In this document: positions 34,947-46,005 of the stretch, in pieces
How the letters are laid out: every line of letters starts with the position of its first letter
Numbering within the stretch: position 1 is the stretch's first letter
NCBI GenBank assembly: GCA_023213315.1
Contig: JAKCPI010000297.1
Coordinates: 62,001 to 126,000, forward strand
Direction: 5' to 3'
From: Euborellia annulipes
Taxonomy: Eukaryota; Arthropoda; Insecta; Dermaptera; Anisolabididae
DNA: 64,000 nucleotides
The notes under the pieces: model-generated
Seen by the model: the letters and a program-made list of their open reading frames with translations, nothing else
What the model was told of the DNA's origin: nothing
Databases searched by the model: none
Position numbers and translations under genes: made by a program

Positions 34947-35259
34947 AGAATTGAGAGTTTTTATTTAATATAGAGGCTCTAAAATTGGCTGTCAACTCCT
35001 CTGTCCTGTATCAACACTATCAATAAGCTTATTTATAAACAATTAGGCTGCAACCCTTGGACCCTCTTGCTCGCTTTTGGCGAACAATTGCACAATTTTA
35101 AAGTTTTAAATTTCCCTCACTGACTCCTCTTCCTCTGTACCAATCAGCGTGAGAGAGTGGTAAACAGGAACATAAAACGGAAGTCAGTGACTAGAGCTTT
35201 ATAATGAAGAAATGAAGATATCAGCCAAATTGGAATAATCTACCGTAGGTTCAAAAACT

Positions 35260-35312
35260 CCCAGAATAAGACGTTTCGGCCTGAATCTATTTGGCCATCT
35301 TCGGTTATTGGG
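35260..35312 (-). ncRNA. Hammerhead-like motif (left arm)
   Basis: The minus strand reads CCCAATAA, CCGAAGA, stem II GGCC / GGCC with an AAATAGATTCA loop, GAAAC, GTC, TTATTCTGGG. Stem I pairs AATAA/TTATT and CCC/GGG with a CT bulge. The core deviates by C for U at position two. Confidence 0.55.
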
Positions 35313-35437
35313 AATTATACACATAGTGCAAGTGCACTTGTGATCAAACCAGGATTTGTCAATAAATTTTATATAAAATAATAAAATGTATTAATGACTG
35401 GTTTGATCACATGTGCACTTGCACTATGTGTATAATT

Positions 35438-35490
35438 CCCAATAAGTGAAGATGGCCAAATAGATTCAGGGCGAAACTTCTTATTCTGGG
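35438..35490 (+). ncRNA. Hammerhead-like motif (right arm), mutated
   Basis: CCCAATAA, GTGAAGA, GGCC..GGGC, GAAAC, TTC, TTATTCTGGG. The first core base is G, and the cleavage triplet is TTC rather than GTC, so it is probably inactive. Confidence 0.45.
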
Positions 35491-35530
35491 AGTTTTATTG
35501 AACCTAGATCATTCCAATTTGGCTGATATC

Positions 35531-37159
35531 TCCATTATAATCACATCACAGCTACAACATCAAAAAACATCTAGCGCTTTATATTATTGTAATAATTATT
35601 TGTTACCTATGACATAACAATTACAAAAATCATATAACCCAGGGCAATGTCATTATAAGTTATAGCCTAAATTCTCTAAAAGTTATTACAACATTAATAG
35701 TATACTTGGATGTAGCAAAGTATAATTGAGCTCTGCGAATAAAACGGTGACCGAAACGACAGTCCTGGTCTAGGTTTAATTTAATAAATGAAATCATGTC
35801 GGGTCTTTTTATAAAACCTTTTTATCTTTTTTTTATCATTTTTTAATTATTTTTATTCTAGGGGGTGGACGCAACACTTTCGCCTTGGAGATTTGTTCAA
35901 CGAGCAATGTAAAAATTTGGAGTATAATTGTATTTTAATCCAAATTCAAACATTTAAGGACTTATTTAAATTTTAATAATAATAAAGTAATAATAATCCG
36001 GCACTGTTTCAGATCTGACTGCTTTAACAAATAGAAGAAATTGAAATAAATATCTTCAAGAATCACTTCTAACAAGAATTTATTATCCTCGGATATGCGA
36101 GATATCATATTGACATTATAAAGACATTCAACCAAGTATATTTCAATATGTGTTATTTATATAGAAGCAAAATGCCTGTTATTTTATAAGCAGTACATTT
36201 CTTAACGAAGAGGTATCGATTGGCAATTGTGCAAAAATATTCGATCTTCCAGATTTTTTTTCCCAGGTAATATTAATATATTAAGAAAAATAATCTGGTT
36301 TTATATAAAAATAATTTCATTTTTTTTTACTAATTTTTCCTTCATGAATAAATTTGCACTATTTTTCTATTATTATTTTAGAATTACAATTAGTTATATT
36401 TTTTAGTTTTATTTGAAAAATTTACATAGAATAATAATGGAATAAAGTTTTATAAAAAAAAAAGTTCAAATTTATTCAATGAGATATTTTGTTCAAATCT
36501 ACTAATTCTGATAAAAATATCGCGGTGATATCAAACCTTAGCAAATGGTTATCACAAAAACATAAACGTGTATTTTCTGTCGGAATTTTCAATTCAATTT
36601 CATTACAAAGCTCTGACGCTGATAGGATAATGTATTAGGGTGGCTATCTATACATCAACTCTCGTCTCGAGGGGGTGGGATATATCTGAAAAGTTAATTT
36701 AATTCTATTCCGATTTGTCCTCAGTCCAGCAGATGTTTCCAGTTACACTCTCAACTTCTCTCTCTCTCTCTCTCTCTCTCTGTGGTGCTTTTATTTATCA
36801 TCCATGCATGTTAATCTATTACAACAAAAATCATCCGTGTGTAGGGTCTCTTTCTATTTAAACATAAACAGAGAAACGGTCTCTGTTCTAAGGCCATTTT
36901 GCACATAACCACAGAACAGAGCATATAATCAAACCATTTGGGTTTATATGGTATGTAAGCCGGGTGAAAATTATAAATGAATGCAAAAATAAATGAGAAG
37001 CACATTCGTTTTGAAAAGTTGGTATAAAATAATCATTTTAAAAAGTTGACTGGAGAATAATATCTTTTATGAGTTATAACTAAAAAGTAATTTCATGAGA
37101 GACAAAAATTTTTCATTACATTGATAATATAGGCTAAGCTTATGAATAGATGGGATTTG
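35531..37159. other. AT-rich stretch, no gene seen
   Basis: A (TC)n microsatellite lies at 36756-36782. The 64-codon minus frame at 36811-37005 has no recognisable domain. Confidence 0.4.
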
Positions 37160-37392
37160 ACTTTGATAGGAGAAATGGTTGCCCGCTAACAAAATTTAAA
37201 TCGAGCCTATGGAAATTTTTAATCAATTGACTTTTTACTTATGAAATGCAAGTGGTCAAGTTAACTAAGGTGCTACGGGAAACTAAATATATCTCGACAC
37301 AAAAAATCTGGTGTGATCAGCACGGCGTACAACTTTCTCTTACCGAAGGGTAGAGAAAGTTGTGTCTTGCGCGCCAGTCACACCAGATTTTT
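37160..37392 (-). mobile_element. TH element, hairpin-A portion
   Basis: A short body (GGAGAAATGGTTGCC) is fused to AACTAAGGTGCTACGGGAAAC and a full hairpin A (TCTGGTGTGATCAGC to GCCAGTCACACCAGATT). The fusion point resembles the extra-segment subfamily at 11.3 and 32.2 kb. Confidence 0.8.
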
Positions 37393-38722
37393 ATATTTAA
37401 ATTTTTATTATTTATTATAATAGTGGTATTTTAATTATTTAATTAAATTTTATTAATATTAAAATTTCTGATCAAAAGTTATTGTCTTCATGTAGCTTCT
37501 TTTCTCTTTTCTAAACTCTATGCCTTCATAAATACTCTTTGCTCTTTTTCTATATTCGTTGCGTCAAGTTGAAATTGCTCTTGTGATAGTCTGACGTTTA
37601 ATTTTTTTTTTGTGTTGTGTTCTTTCCTTGCCTACAATATTCTCATCGAAATTTTCTTCTCAATTGTGTGAGTAGCATTTATAAATAAATAAATACTAAT
37701 ATTTTAATAAAATAATATTGGTAGATATAATTATTAAGGTTATTTTTGATAACTGACAGCACTCATCCGTAGACACATTCATTCCATACAAATATACAAC
37801 AGAATTCCTTAATTATATTATTTAAATAATTAGTACAAATTTAAAATTGTATAATTCCTGATTTATTATGCCATGGATTTACGATCCTATATATTTTTAA
37901 TATAAGTTAAACATACAAAAACACTTTCACAGAAACCTAATCAATTTTCTTAAATTTTTGATTTAACAAATTTTTTTTATCTATGTGGGGAAATGATAAA
38001 CTGACTCATAAGAAAAATATTTGCTTGCATTTGTCGAAAATAACATTATTAATAATTTAATTAGGCTACCAAATATACAATAATATTTTGAGGTTTTTAG
38101 ATTAGTGATTTTATCATGAGAGCTTTCAAACAATTTACCGGTATTTTTTTTTTAATTTACTGATATATATATTTTATTTTATTATCAATCATATTTTATT
38201 ATTTAATTAATAGCCTATTTGTTCTTTTTTATTAAAGATACTCATTCATTTGAACTTAACTTTTCTGCCATTGTTTTAATTTAAACCAAATAACTTGATC
38301 ATATAAATTTATATATCTATCCTCTATGATTATAAATTTTTATATGTTGATGAAATAGTAGGCACCGAGGGAAAATGGGATTTTTTGAATATTTATAAAT
38401 ATTATGCTTAATTATGAAAACTTCTAGGGTTAATAAATTTTGTTAAAGCAGCAACATGCGTTTTCTTAATTGATTATTTCATTGTTTTTTGTTTTTTTGT
38501 TTTTTTAATAGGCTATGAAAATTTTTTTACAACTTAGCAACTTGAGTTGTAGAAGAGATTTCCCTCTTTTTTATAAAAACAATGAAATAAACACATGAGA
38601 AAACTTAATTAATAAAAATACTTTTTTTTTCTCTTGATTATGTTCATTTTCTTGGTTTTGTTCATTGGTTATACTTTCTCTTATTTTTTGTTAACTCTGA
38701 AGCCTCTTTAGGACTAGTTGAA
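37393..38722. other. Very AT-rich stretch, no gene seen
   Basis: I see no repeat family or exon signal here. Confidence 0.45.
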
Positions 38723-38734
38723 GTGATATTTTTT

Positions 38735-38922
38735 TTTTTTTTTTTTTAAACATTCACACTTTTTTCTCATTCACACTCACACACACACACACACACATTC
38801 ACACATTCACACAGTCTTTTCGGCAACTTAGGCCATTTAAGACTTTGACGATAACGGTTGTAAGTAATATATAAATTGTAGGTTCAGGCATTTCTATTTA
38901 AGCCATCTGGTATCCAAATGCT
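38735..38922 (-). mobile_element. SINE-A, 5'-truncated
   Basis: Flanked by GTGATATTTTTT (38723-38734 and 38923-38934). The minus strand runs from GGATACCAGATGGCTTAAAT through CGATAACGG-like sequence and TTGCCGAAAAGACTGTG to the GTGTGAATGAGAAAAAAGTG tail. The head is absent. Confidence 0.85.
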
Positions 38923-39108
38923 GTGATATTTTTTAGAAAATAAATCATAACTCCCTTTGTTTTCAACATAGCAGCCTGAAATTTTCACTGAAATATTCAG
39001 AAAAAGATGCAGATTTAGAAAAAAATATTAAATTAATCATTAATTTTTATATTAACCTGCCCCCCCCCCAAAAAAAAAAAAAAAAACTACCCAAAATCAA
39101 CTATTTTT

Positions 39109-39515
39109 ACTTTCTCTTACCTTTATATATGTTAATATATATAGAGAGAAAGTTCATTCATGTCAAAAATTCGATGTCGAGATTTTGTTGGATATACACG
39201 TTTTGAGATCCCCTAAATCCAAAAAAGTGGTTTTCGCGACATGGTCTGTTTGTCTGTGAACAAAATATCTCAAGAACGAAAAGAGCTACGAGGTTGAAAT
39301 TTTATATTTAAGTTAAGCACCCCCCCCCCCCTGGAACGTGACACAGCTTTTGAACGAAATCGGCCAAAAAGTACTAGTACTTTATTGAAGTACTTTTTCA
39401 GTTTTTTCGATTTTCTCAAAATTCGCTCCAACGAATTTGATTAAAATTAAAATATTAATTATTTTTTAGATTCTCATTTTGCCATTGAAATCTTCTGAAG
39501 CACACTTTGCTCTTG
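39109..39515 (-). mobile_element. TH element, cut by Helitron-like DNA
   Basis: Hairpin B (TACTTTCTCTTACC, AT loop, GAGAGAAAGT), the standard body and AAAGTACTAGTACTTTATTG run to CACTTTGCTCTTGTAG. It ends where GC-rich sequence with Helitron-like 3' ends begins. Confidence 0.85.
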
Positions 39516-39717
39516 TAGCTCTTGTGTGAGGGTGCCCCGCAGGCGGGCCCGAGCCAGGTGGAGGTGGGGGTTCAGGGGGCAAAGCCCCGGGGGCTAGACG
39601 TGAAGCCCGCCGAGGGCGGACGGCGCGGCTAGTTTTTTCATAATTAAGAAAAGGCGAGGATCAGCCGCAGGCGGGCCCTAGCCAGCTGGTGGTGGGTCCA
39701 GGGGGCGCCGCGGCTAG
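39516..39717 (+). mobile_element. Tandem Helitron-like 3' ends
   Basis: Two related GC-rich units each end in a hairpin followed by GCGGCTAG: CTAG at 39629-39632 and at 39714-39717, both before T. Each has GCAGGCGGGCCC, AGCCAG and GGGGG blocks. They contrast sharply with the surrounding AT-rich DNA. No rolling-circle replicase or helicase coding is present. Confidence 0.65.
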
Positions 39718-40913
39718 TATTTGTATTAATATATTATTGTATTTCCGTTAAGGGATCTCATTTCCCTTCAGTCTCCTCGTTCTCATTAATGTTTTTGATT
39801 CATCATTTGTTTGTTAGCTATTCGATCAGATCCTCTCATTTTCACTGAATGGATTTGTCCGTTTAGAATTATATATTTATACAATAATTCCACGTATTGT
39901 ATTGTTTTGTATATAAATGGTATTCTCGCTCTCAGATTAGTGATGTCAATAATAATGGATATATTTGTTAAATCAACATTTGACTAATCATCATAAATGA
40001 TATTATTGACTTGGGAGGGGGAGTTGGAAGAGAGATCGGTCTTTACTCCAGTTTTGTGGTTTGTATTTGGATTATCACCCCCAAACGGGAATTTTTCATT
40101 GAAGCTTTTAGTAATATAACATTTCACTTTGAGATAACTTTTTTTTACCTCGGGAATTGTTTCTATTTCAATGACTAACAAGTTAACAAGCTGAGGGTAC
40201 GTATAAAGTTTGCGTGTAGACAGGTCTTATGTCAAGGTAAAGCAAGGCCGGAGTGAATTTAGGAAGGATGCCTGTAATCGATACCACGTTATTTTTATTT
40301 ATTATCTAGAGATTGGCACTTGCTGACAATTTAAAAAAACTTTTTTTTAATTAAACTAATTTTTTCATTAATTATTTTAATATGTTTAATATGCTGGTCG
40401 ATTCAGTTTAGAGTAATTCTCAGGAAGTTTTAATTATCTCTTTAGAGATAATAATCTTAAGAATCTATTCTATGATTGTTTTTTTTTATAAAAATTTTTT
40501 TACCCCATTTTCATGACTTTTCTAGAAAGTATTTCAGTTCAAAGTTTATTCATCTGCATTTTACAAATTAGTTATGTATGTCCAAAACCGCCGTCGGGGT
40601 TTCCTGCCTCTTAATCTCGTGTGGTCGCAACTTTCTCTTGGAACAATTAGTTTAAAAAAAAAATTATTCCCCTGTCTCAGTAATCTATATCTTCATTCCC
40701 TCATTCCAGCTTTTGGCTGACTTCATCTGCAACAAGAATTATAGTAATTAACACTCTTAAGTCAATATTGACTATTGTCGAGCTTACAGTAATACCGCAC
40801 TTAACGTTCGATTATACGTGGTGGTTTTGAGAGCCCACGAAATCAAATTTTATTTCAATTCTGTGTATCATTTATGAAATTACAGAAAATAACCTTCTCT
40901 TAATATTTCACTC
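39718..40913. other. AT-rich stretch, no gene seen
   Basis: The 65-codon minus frame at 39984-40181 shows no domain. Confidence 0.4.
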
Positions 40914-41115
40914 GGGGACTCACTTCTAGTAAGTACGTGGATGGCAACCACGAGTTACCCGAGCTAAGGCTGACATTTCTTCTTTTCCTTTATGTCAGCT
41001 TTTTTTCCCCCTTTTTCATATCAAGCGTCAGACCGTGAGACGGATCAGCTTGCTTTTCTCTCGGTGTCATTTTTTTATAAATTAATTTTGCCGACCCCAC
41101 ATAGGGATAAGGCCT
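40914..41115 (+). mobile_element. SINE-C-like repeat, copy 3
   Basis: GGGGACTCACTTCTAGTAAG, TACGTGGATGGCAACCACGA, TTTATGTCAGC, GCGTCAGACCGTGAGACGG and GCCGACCCCACATAGGGATA align in order with copies 1 and 2 but are more diverged. Confidence 0.65.
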
Positions 41116-41540
41116 TCCTTAATATTGCTAAATTTATTAGACACAAATATTCCTGTCAAGTTTCAAAATACTAAGGGGGTCGATATTTCTTCCCCCCCCC
41201 AATAAATAAATAAATAAATATAATCATATATTAGATTCTCTGCTCGGAAATGTTTTCTGAACATTATAATAGGATAGAAGGAATATTAATGACAATGAAG
41301 TGAAGATGCAGTCAGCCAAACAAAAGACTATGTACCACTTGAAATATAAACAGTATATACCAGTTACATATACAAATAAAAAACTCGGTTATCTGTTAAT
41401 ATTTATTTTGACAATCGTGTGTCTACAGGAAATTATTTATCTATTGAACAAGTGTTTCTTCAATTTCGGTTTATAAGACCTCTAAATAAATTTAGTAGAT
41501 ATACGTACAAACATTCAATGCAAACCTAATCAGTAGCCAA
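41116..41540. other. AT-rich stretch with a C tract
   Basis: A poly(C) run near 41192 is followed by an (AAAT)n run to about 41220. Nothing else is seen. Confidence 0.4.
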
Positions 41541-41625
41541 ATCACTTCTGAAGATGACACGCGAGTGTCGAAATACGCTTTAATTTATAATTAAAAAATA
41601 TCTTCAAACAGATAAGCGAGTGTTT
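41541..41625 (+). ncRNA. Hammerhead-like motif with exact core box
   Basis: CTGAAGA at 41548-41554 is followed by a perfect stem II GACAC-GCGA-GTGTC capped by a GNRA-type loop, then GAAA. CGCTT / AAGCG further 3' could form a longer stem III, and CACTT / GAGTG a stem I. The junction lacks a clean GTH triplet, so the active form is uncertain. Confidence 0.45.
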
Positions 41626-42845
41626 TTATTTTTTATATAGGCCTACATATTTGAATTCACACAATATTTCAAAGAACTTACGGTCAAACCTTAAGATTTG
41701 ATTCGTTTCGGATAAAGTCATATTTATGTTTATTAGATAAATACTTTTATCGAAAAGTCGAAAATGTTTAAAGCTGCTTTGTTTAGGCTGGAACTTATTG
41801 GAACGTATCTCCTCGTTAAACTTATATAGTTTATAAAATCCCAGTAAAATCCATCCACCGATTCTTAACTTTAAGGACAAAAAGTCCCAAACTAAATTAT
41901 GCTTCCCCGCGGTAAAAATAATTAATTTTTAAGAGAGGAGCTGAGCTCTCTCTAAAATATTTAATGTTATTTTTTAGATAGACTATTTATATCTCAATGA
42001 AGTATCATTTCAAATCAAATGAAAAATAAAGAAATTAATTTTTAGGGATGTGGTTGGGAGGGGAACAGAACCTCTGTCCCTTGGAATATAAAGCGTGACC
42101 TCGGCTCCAAGGGACAAGAGCACGCTATTTTATTTATACCTTTAACTTGTTAAATTTCTACAAGAAAAGGCTTTTTATCCACCCTTATTAAAGAATAATT
42201 AGCAAAAAAAATTTCTAAACCCTTTTTTTTCAATTTTCAATAATTATTAATTGAATCTTCATTTGCATTAAAGCAAAGCTATAAAAATTATTCTAATCTT
42301 TAAATATTAGAGCATAAAATACATATAGGTATTATATAATATAATAATATTAAAATGAATTTTTTTTAGGATAGGGGAGCAAATGTATGATGGTGTAAAA
42401 TAAATATTCTACCTTTTTAGAGAGGAAGGTTTATGTTGGACCGTAACATAAGCTCCAGCCTATGCAAATGGCCATAATATAGAAGGCAACATGTATAATA
42501 TAATACTCCACTGTATTGTGGGCTTATGACCCAATATTTCAGTTCTCTCTCTTTCTCTTTTTTCATTCATATTATATTGAAAACAAAATCCCGAAGTGAA
42601 TTTTAATTAAAATTCCAAGGATAAAAGCATATGAATTTAGAGGGAAAAAATCAGGATAATAGAATCGGATTTCCAAGCACGCGGATCATATCCTTTAAAT
42701 TATTTATCTTATTAAATTATGCATATCTTCTAATACTATAATTTTACTTAATACAAATTTTTTTATTTCATATACTGTATAAGATAATATAGTATTTTTA
42801 TTAAAAATTTCTCTTGATTTTTTTTGTCAAATATTTTAATTCCTT
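41626..42845. other. AT-rich stretch, no gene seen
   Basis: TGTCCCTTGGAA / CTCCAAGGGACA near 42078-42117 form an inverted pair of unknown meaning. The 84-codon minus frame at 41626-41880 has no recognisable domain. Confidence 0.4.
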
Positions 42846-43692
42846 TAACTCAAAAATCTTGTGTGACTGATCGCACAGCACACAACTTTTTCTTACCTTT
42901 GGTACTTTGGTATTTACCAAAGCTACTTTGGTACTTATATTTGGAAGTTTTTTTTTAAATGGAAACCATTTCTCCAATCTTTTATATGAAGTGCAGGAGT
43001 AAAGTGTGCTTTAAACAATTTTGAGGGCTAAATGAGAATATACGTTTTGAAGAGAATCTACAAAATATTTAATTTTTAAATTTTATTCAAAACTGTTAGT
43101 GCAAAATTTTTAGAAAATCGAAAAAAACTGAAAAAGTGCATCAGTAAAGTACTAGTACTCTTTGGCTGATTTTGTTCAAATGCTTCGTGTTACGTCCCAG
43201 GGGAGTGACTAAGTTAAATATAAAATTTCAATCTTATAGCTCTTTTGGTTCTTGAGATATTTTGTTCACAGACATACCATATCGCAAAAACTACTTTTTT
43301 GTAATCAGGGGACCTCAAAATGTATATACATCAAAATCTCGGCCAGTGACGTCATTTTTTGGGGGGAGGGGCAGGGGCATTCCCCCCCTCCCAAGGCTCT
43401 ATAAAATTCTATATTATTCTAAATAAAATATTCCAAAATATATCTACGAGTATATAAACTGTACAAAATTATATAATACAATTAATTTAATTAAATATAT
43501 TTTGGCCAAATTTGAGTATCTATTTGTAAGTAAATTTTAATAAAAAAAAAGTTTGCCTCCCCATCCCAAGAAAAAAAATTTCCCCTCTCCCCCCCCCCCC
43601 AAGAAAAAGCCACTGATCTCGACTTGGAATTTTTGACATGAAATCAATACTTTTTCTCTATATATATTAACAGATAGGTAAGAGAAAGTAAA
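42846..43692 (+). mobile_element. TH element split by a MITE
   Basis: Reduced hairpin A (TCTTGTGTGACTGATCGC), AAGTACTAGTACTCTTTGGC, TATAGCTCTTTTGGTTCTTG and ATCAAAATCTCGGC. A MITE interrupts at 43344-43615, and the copy resumes ATCTCGACTTGGAATTTTTG to hairpin B ending GGTAAGAGAAAGTA. Confidence 0.9.
43344..43615. mobile_element. hAT-type MITE inside TH copy
   Basis: Ends are CAGTGACGTCATTTTTTGGG and, reversed, CAGTGGCTTTTTCTTGGG. The duplicated 8-bp target is ATCTCGGC (43336-43343) / ATCTCGAC (43616-43623). G and C tracts lie inside the ends. Confidence 0.9.
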
Positions 43693-44170
43693 AATTGTAT
43701 AACACAATTGATGGGAGATATATATCATGTTAATTAATATAAGTTTAACTTAAAAAAAAAAAAAATGAATTTAATTCTTGAAAACTTGATTTCTGTAGGT
43801 TAACTAGAAATGTCAGGTGAATTTCATTTTATTTTGCATTGATTTTGTTTTCCCCCTTCTTTTGTGCGTGTTAATTGGAAATGTTTATAATTGTCAGGTG
43901 GTTATTTTTAAACAAACTTTTTTACTCTGACTAATGATATATGTAGTCATGTAGTCATAATAAGCAAGGTTATCGGTCACGCTATCATAAACAAAGATTT
44001 GTTAGAATATTTCACAACAAATAAAGTCTATTTAATTAAAATAAAAACCTAGATCAAATAGATTATATTTATTTTTAAATGAAATAAATTTATAAATGGT
44101 GAATGTGGAGAAGATTTGGAGAGAAGGACGGAATCAAAAAATAAAATAATTTTGTATTCCAATCGATCTC
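43693..44170. other. AT-rich stretch, no gene seen
   Basis: No repeat or exon signal was recognised. Confidence 0.45.
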
Positions 44171-44212
44171 CCGAAGACGTTTCGGTACCTTTATACCCCA
44201 TCGTCGGTCCTT
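44171..44212 (-). ncRNA. Hammerhead-like motif
   Basis: The minus strand reads GGA, CCGACGA, stem II GGTA / TACC, GAAAC, GTC, TTC. The core differs from CTGANGA by one base. Stem I is short, three pairs with one wobble. Confidence 0.45.
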
Positions 44213-44264
44213 TAATTGTTTAAAAAAAACCGGCAAAAGGCATTCAGAGTGATTATGTTTTTTT

Positions 44265-45208
44265 TACTTTCTCTTACCTCTATATATATGTTAATATATA
44301 TATAGAGAGAAAGTATTGGATTCATGTCAAAAATTCGATGTCGAGATTTTGATGGATCTTCACGTTTTGAGGTCCCCTGAATCCAAAAAAGTGGTTTTCG
44401 CGACATGGTCTGTCTGTCTGTGTGTGTGTGTGGGGGTGTGTGTGTGTGGGGGTGTGTGTCTGTGTGTCTGTCTGTGTTCACTTTTAAGCATGAAGGAATT
44501 GAACTATGAGGCTGAAATTTTATACATAAGTTAAACACCCCCCGGGACCGGAAAAATAAGCTTTTAATCAAAATCGGCCAAAGAGACCTACTAGTACTTT
44601 ACTGATGTACTTTTTCAGTTTTTTTCGATTTTCCCAAAATTCGCTCTAACGATTTTGATTAAAATTCAAAAATCAATTATTTTTTAGATGCTCTTTCAAA
44701 TGTATATTCTCGTTTTGCCCTCAAAATTGTTTGAAGCACACTTTACCCTTGTGCTTCATAGGAAAGATAGGAGAATTGGTTGCCATGGTAACAAAATATA
44801 AATATTTTCCCATGTTTATAAATTTGACATCAGCCCACGGGGGGGTGAGAGGTTAGGTGCTAACCTCATATACCAAACGTCGCGGGTTCGGATACCAGAT
44901 GGCTTAAATAAAAATGCCTGGACCCTAAATATTAAATTCATAAATAACGGTTATCGTAAATGTCTTATATGGCCTGAGCTGCCGAAAAGACAGTGTGAAT
45001 GTGTGTGTGAGTGTGAGTGTGAATGAGAAAAAAGTGAATGTTTTAAAAAAAAAAAAAAAAAAAAATTTGACATCTTAAATTCCAATATATTGGCTGGAAA
45101 CTAAATATATTCGACACAAAAAATCTGGGTGACAGCACAGAACACAACTTCGATTACCGAAGGTAAGAGAAAGTTGTGTGCTGTGCGCCAGTCACACCAT
45201 ATTTTTTT
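44265..45208 (-). mobile_element. TH element split by SINE-A
   Basis: Hairpin B (TACTTTCTCTTACC), the standard body with an expanded GT/GGGGGT run at 44420-44480, CTACTAGTACTTTACTG, then a SINE at 44832-45062, then CTAAATATATTCGACAC and hairpin A to 45207. The 119-codon minus frame over the body is a repeat by-product. Confidence 0.9.
44832..45062 (+). mobile_element. SINE-A, full copy
   Basis: A tRNA-like head (GTTAGGTGCTAACCTC box A region, GTCGCGGGTTCGGATACC box B) is followed by GATGGCTTAAATAAAAATGC, GCTGCCGAAAAGACAGTG, GTGTGAGTGTGAATGAG and poly(A). It is flanked by AAATTTGACATC at 44820-44831 and 45063-45074. Confidence 0.9.
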
Positions 45209-45385
45209 GGCTAATTTTCTGGAAATCATAATATTTATGCTATTTATAATTTAATTTAATTCTCATTTATGCACGTGTTTTAAATATTTATACAGAGTGC
45301 GTCGCGGGAACTTCCTTATTTTAAACAATGATTTTTTTTTTATACATACGGTACCGGTAGTGGTACATTTAAATTTTTTTTTTTA

Positions 45386-45627
45386 TTTCTTTTTGAAAAT
45401 GATATCTTGAAGGGGATACCGTTCTGCTCAAATCATTGAAGGAGTTGAAATCTGAAGCATTGAACCAATTTGGCCAGCATTTCCGAGTCAATCTTGGCGA
45501 TAGCATCACGATATTCTTCTTCAGCTGATAGCTTTCGGACGATTGGTATACACCAAGGTTATGAGATATACCCATAAAAAAATTCACAGGGTGATAGATC
45601 TGACTATCGCGCTGGCCACTCTAAATC
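45386..45627 (-). pseudogene. Transposase C-terminal remnant, minus arm
   Basis: The minus strand reads DLEWPAR, stop, SDLSPCEFFYGYIS and further decayed AKIDSEMLAKLVQ. The motif PARSPDL.PCDFF is typical of an arthropod DDE/D transposase family. The residue at the third acidic position is E where the plus arm has D. Several stops and frame changes are present. Confidence 0.7.
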
Positions 45628-45647
45628 ATTCAGCGTTTTGGTTTTGA

Positions 45648-45874
45648 GAGTGGTCAGCGCGCTCACCAGATTTATCACCCTGTGATTTTTTTTATGGGTA
45701 TATCTCAGATCTTTGGTGTATACCAATCGTCCGAAAACTTTGGATCAGCTGAAGAAGGATATTCGTGATTCTATCGCTAAGATTGACACGGAAATGCTGG
45801 CCAAATTGGTTCAAAACTTCAGATTTCAACTCTTTCAATGTTTTGAGCAGAACGGTGGCCCCTTCAAGATATAA
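45648..45874 (+). pseudogene. Transposase C-terminal remnant, plus arm
   Basis: The plus strand reads EWSARSPDLSPCDFFYGYIS. After one frame change it reads VYTNRPKTLDQLKKDIRDSI, AKIDTEMLAKLVQNF and FEQNGGPFKI, then stop. The order and spacing match the last third of the transposase, including the third catalytic D in PCDFF. The N-terminal two thirds are absent. Confidence 0.75.
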
Positions 45875-45922
45875 TTTTCAAAAAGCAATGAAAAAAAAAA
45901 ATTTTTTAATGTACTACTATGC

Positions 45923-45967
45923 AATAACTGAAGATGACCAAATAAATTCAGGCCGAAACGTCTTATT
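45923..45967 (+). ncRNA. Hammerhead-like (HHmini-type) ribozyme motif
   Basis: AATAA, exact CTGAAGA, stem II GACC / GGCC with one mismatch, exact GAAAC, GTC, TTATT. Stem I AATAA / TTATT closes the structure. Both core strands are consensus. There is no stem III, as in the small Penelope-associated variants. Confidence 0.6.
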
Positions 45968-46005
45968 CTGTAACAAGGGGATGTATGGCTGTAGAGTAGA
46001 TGTGG

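Larger units (their letters stand above)
35217..35530. repeat. Inverted repeat carrying two hammerhead motifs
   Basis: Arms 35217-35352 and 35398-35530 are near-mirror images (GATATCAGCC outermost, GTGATCAAACCAG innermost) around a 45-bp spacer. Each arm contains one hammerhead-like motif, so either strand carries one. Arm similarity is high except in parts of the outer flank. It resembles a dimerised Penelope-type terminal segment, which is inference. Confidence 0.8.
45293..45895. pseudogene. Head-to-head remnants of a DD-D transposase
   Basis: TA followed by CAGAGTGCGTCGCGGGAAC at 45293 looks like the terminal repeat of a Tc1/mariner-superfamily element. Inside are two 3' ends of one transposase gene in opposite orientation. 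They meet near 45628-45647 and are detailed separately. The arrangement is a large palindrome of about 500 bp. The right end is not resolved. Confidence 0.75.

Noticed and set aside
35745..35775. Additional hammerhead motif (ACCGAAACGACAG)
   Set aside because: The GAAAC strand is present but no CTGANGA box or stem II lies upstream.
44212..44571. 119-codon minus frame, the second longest in the window
   Set aside because: It lies wholly inside a TH element. The same translation appears in pieces in many other copies, is broken in most, and has GT-repeat-encoded low complexity.
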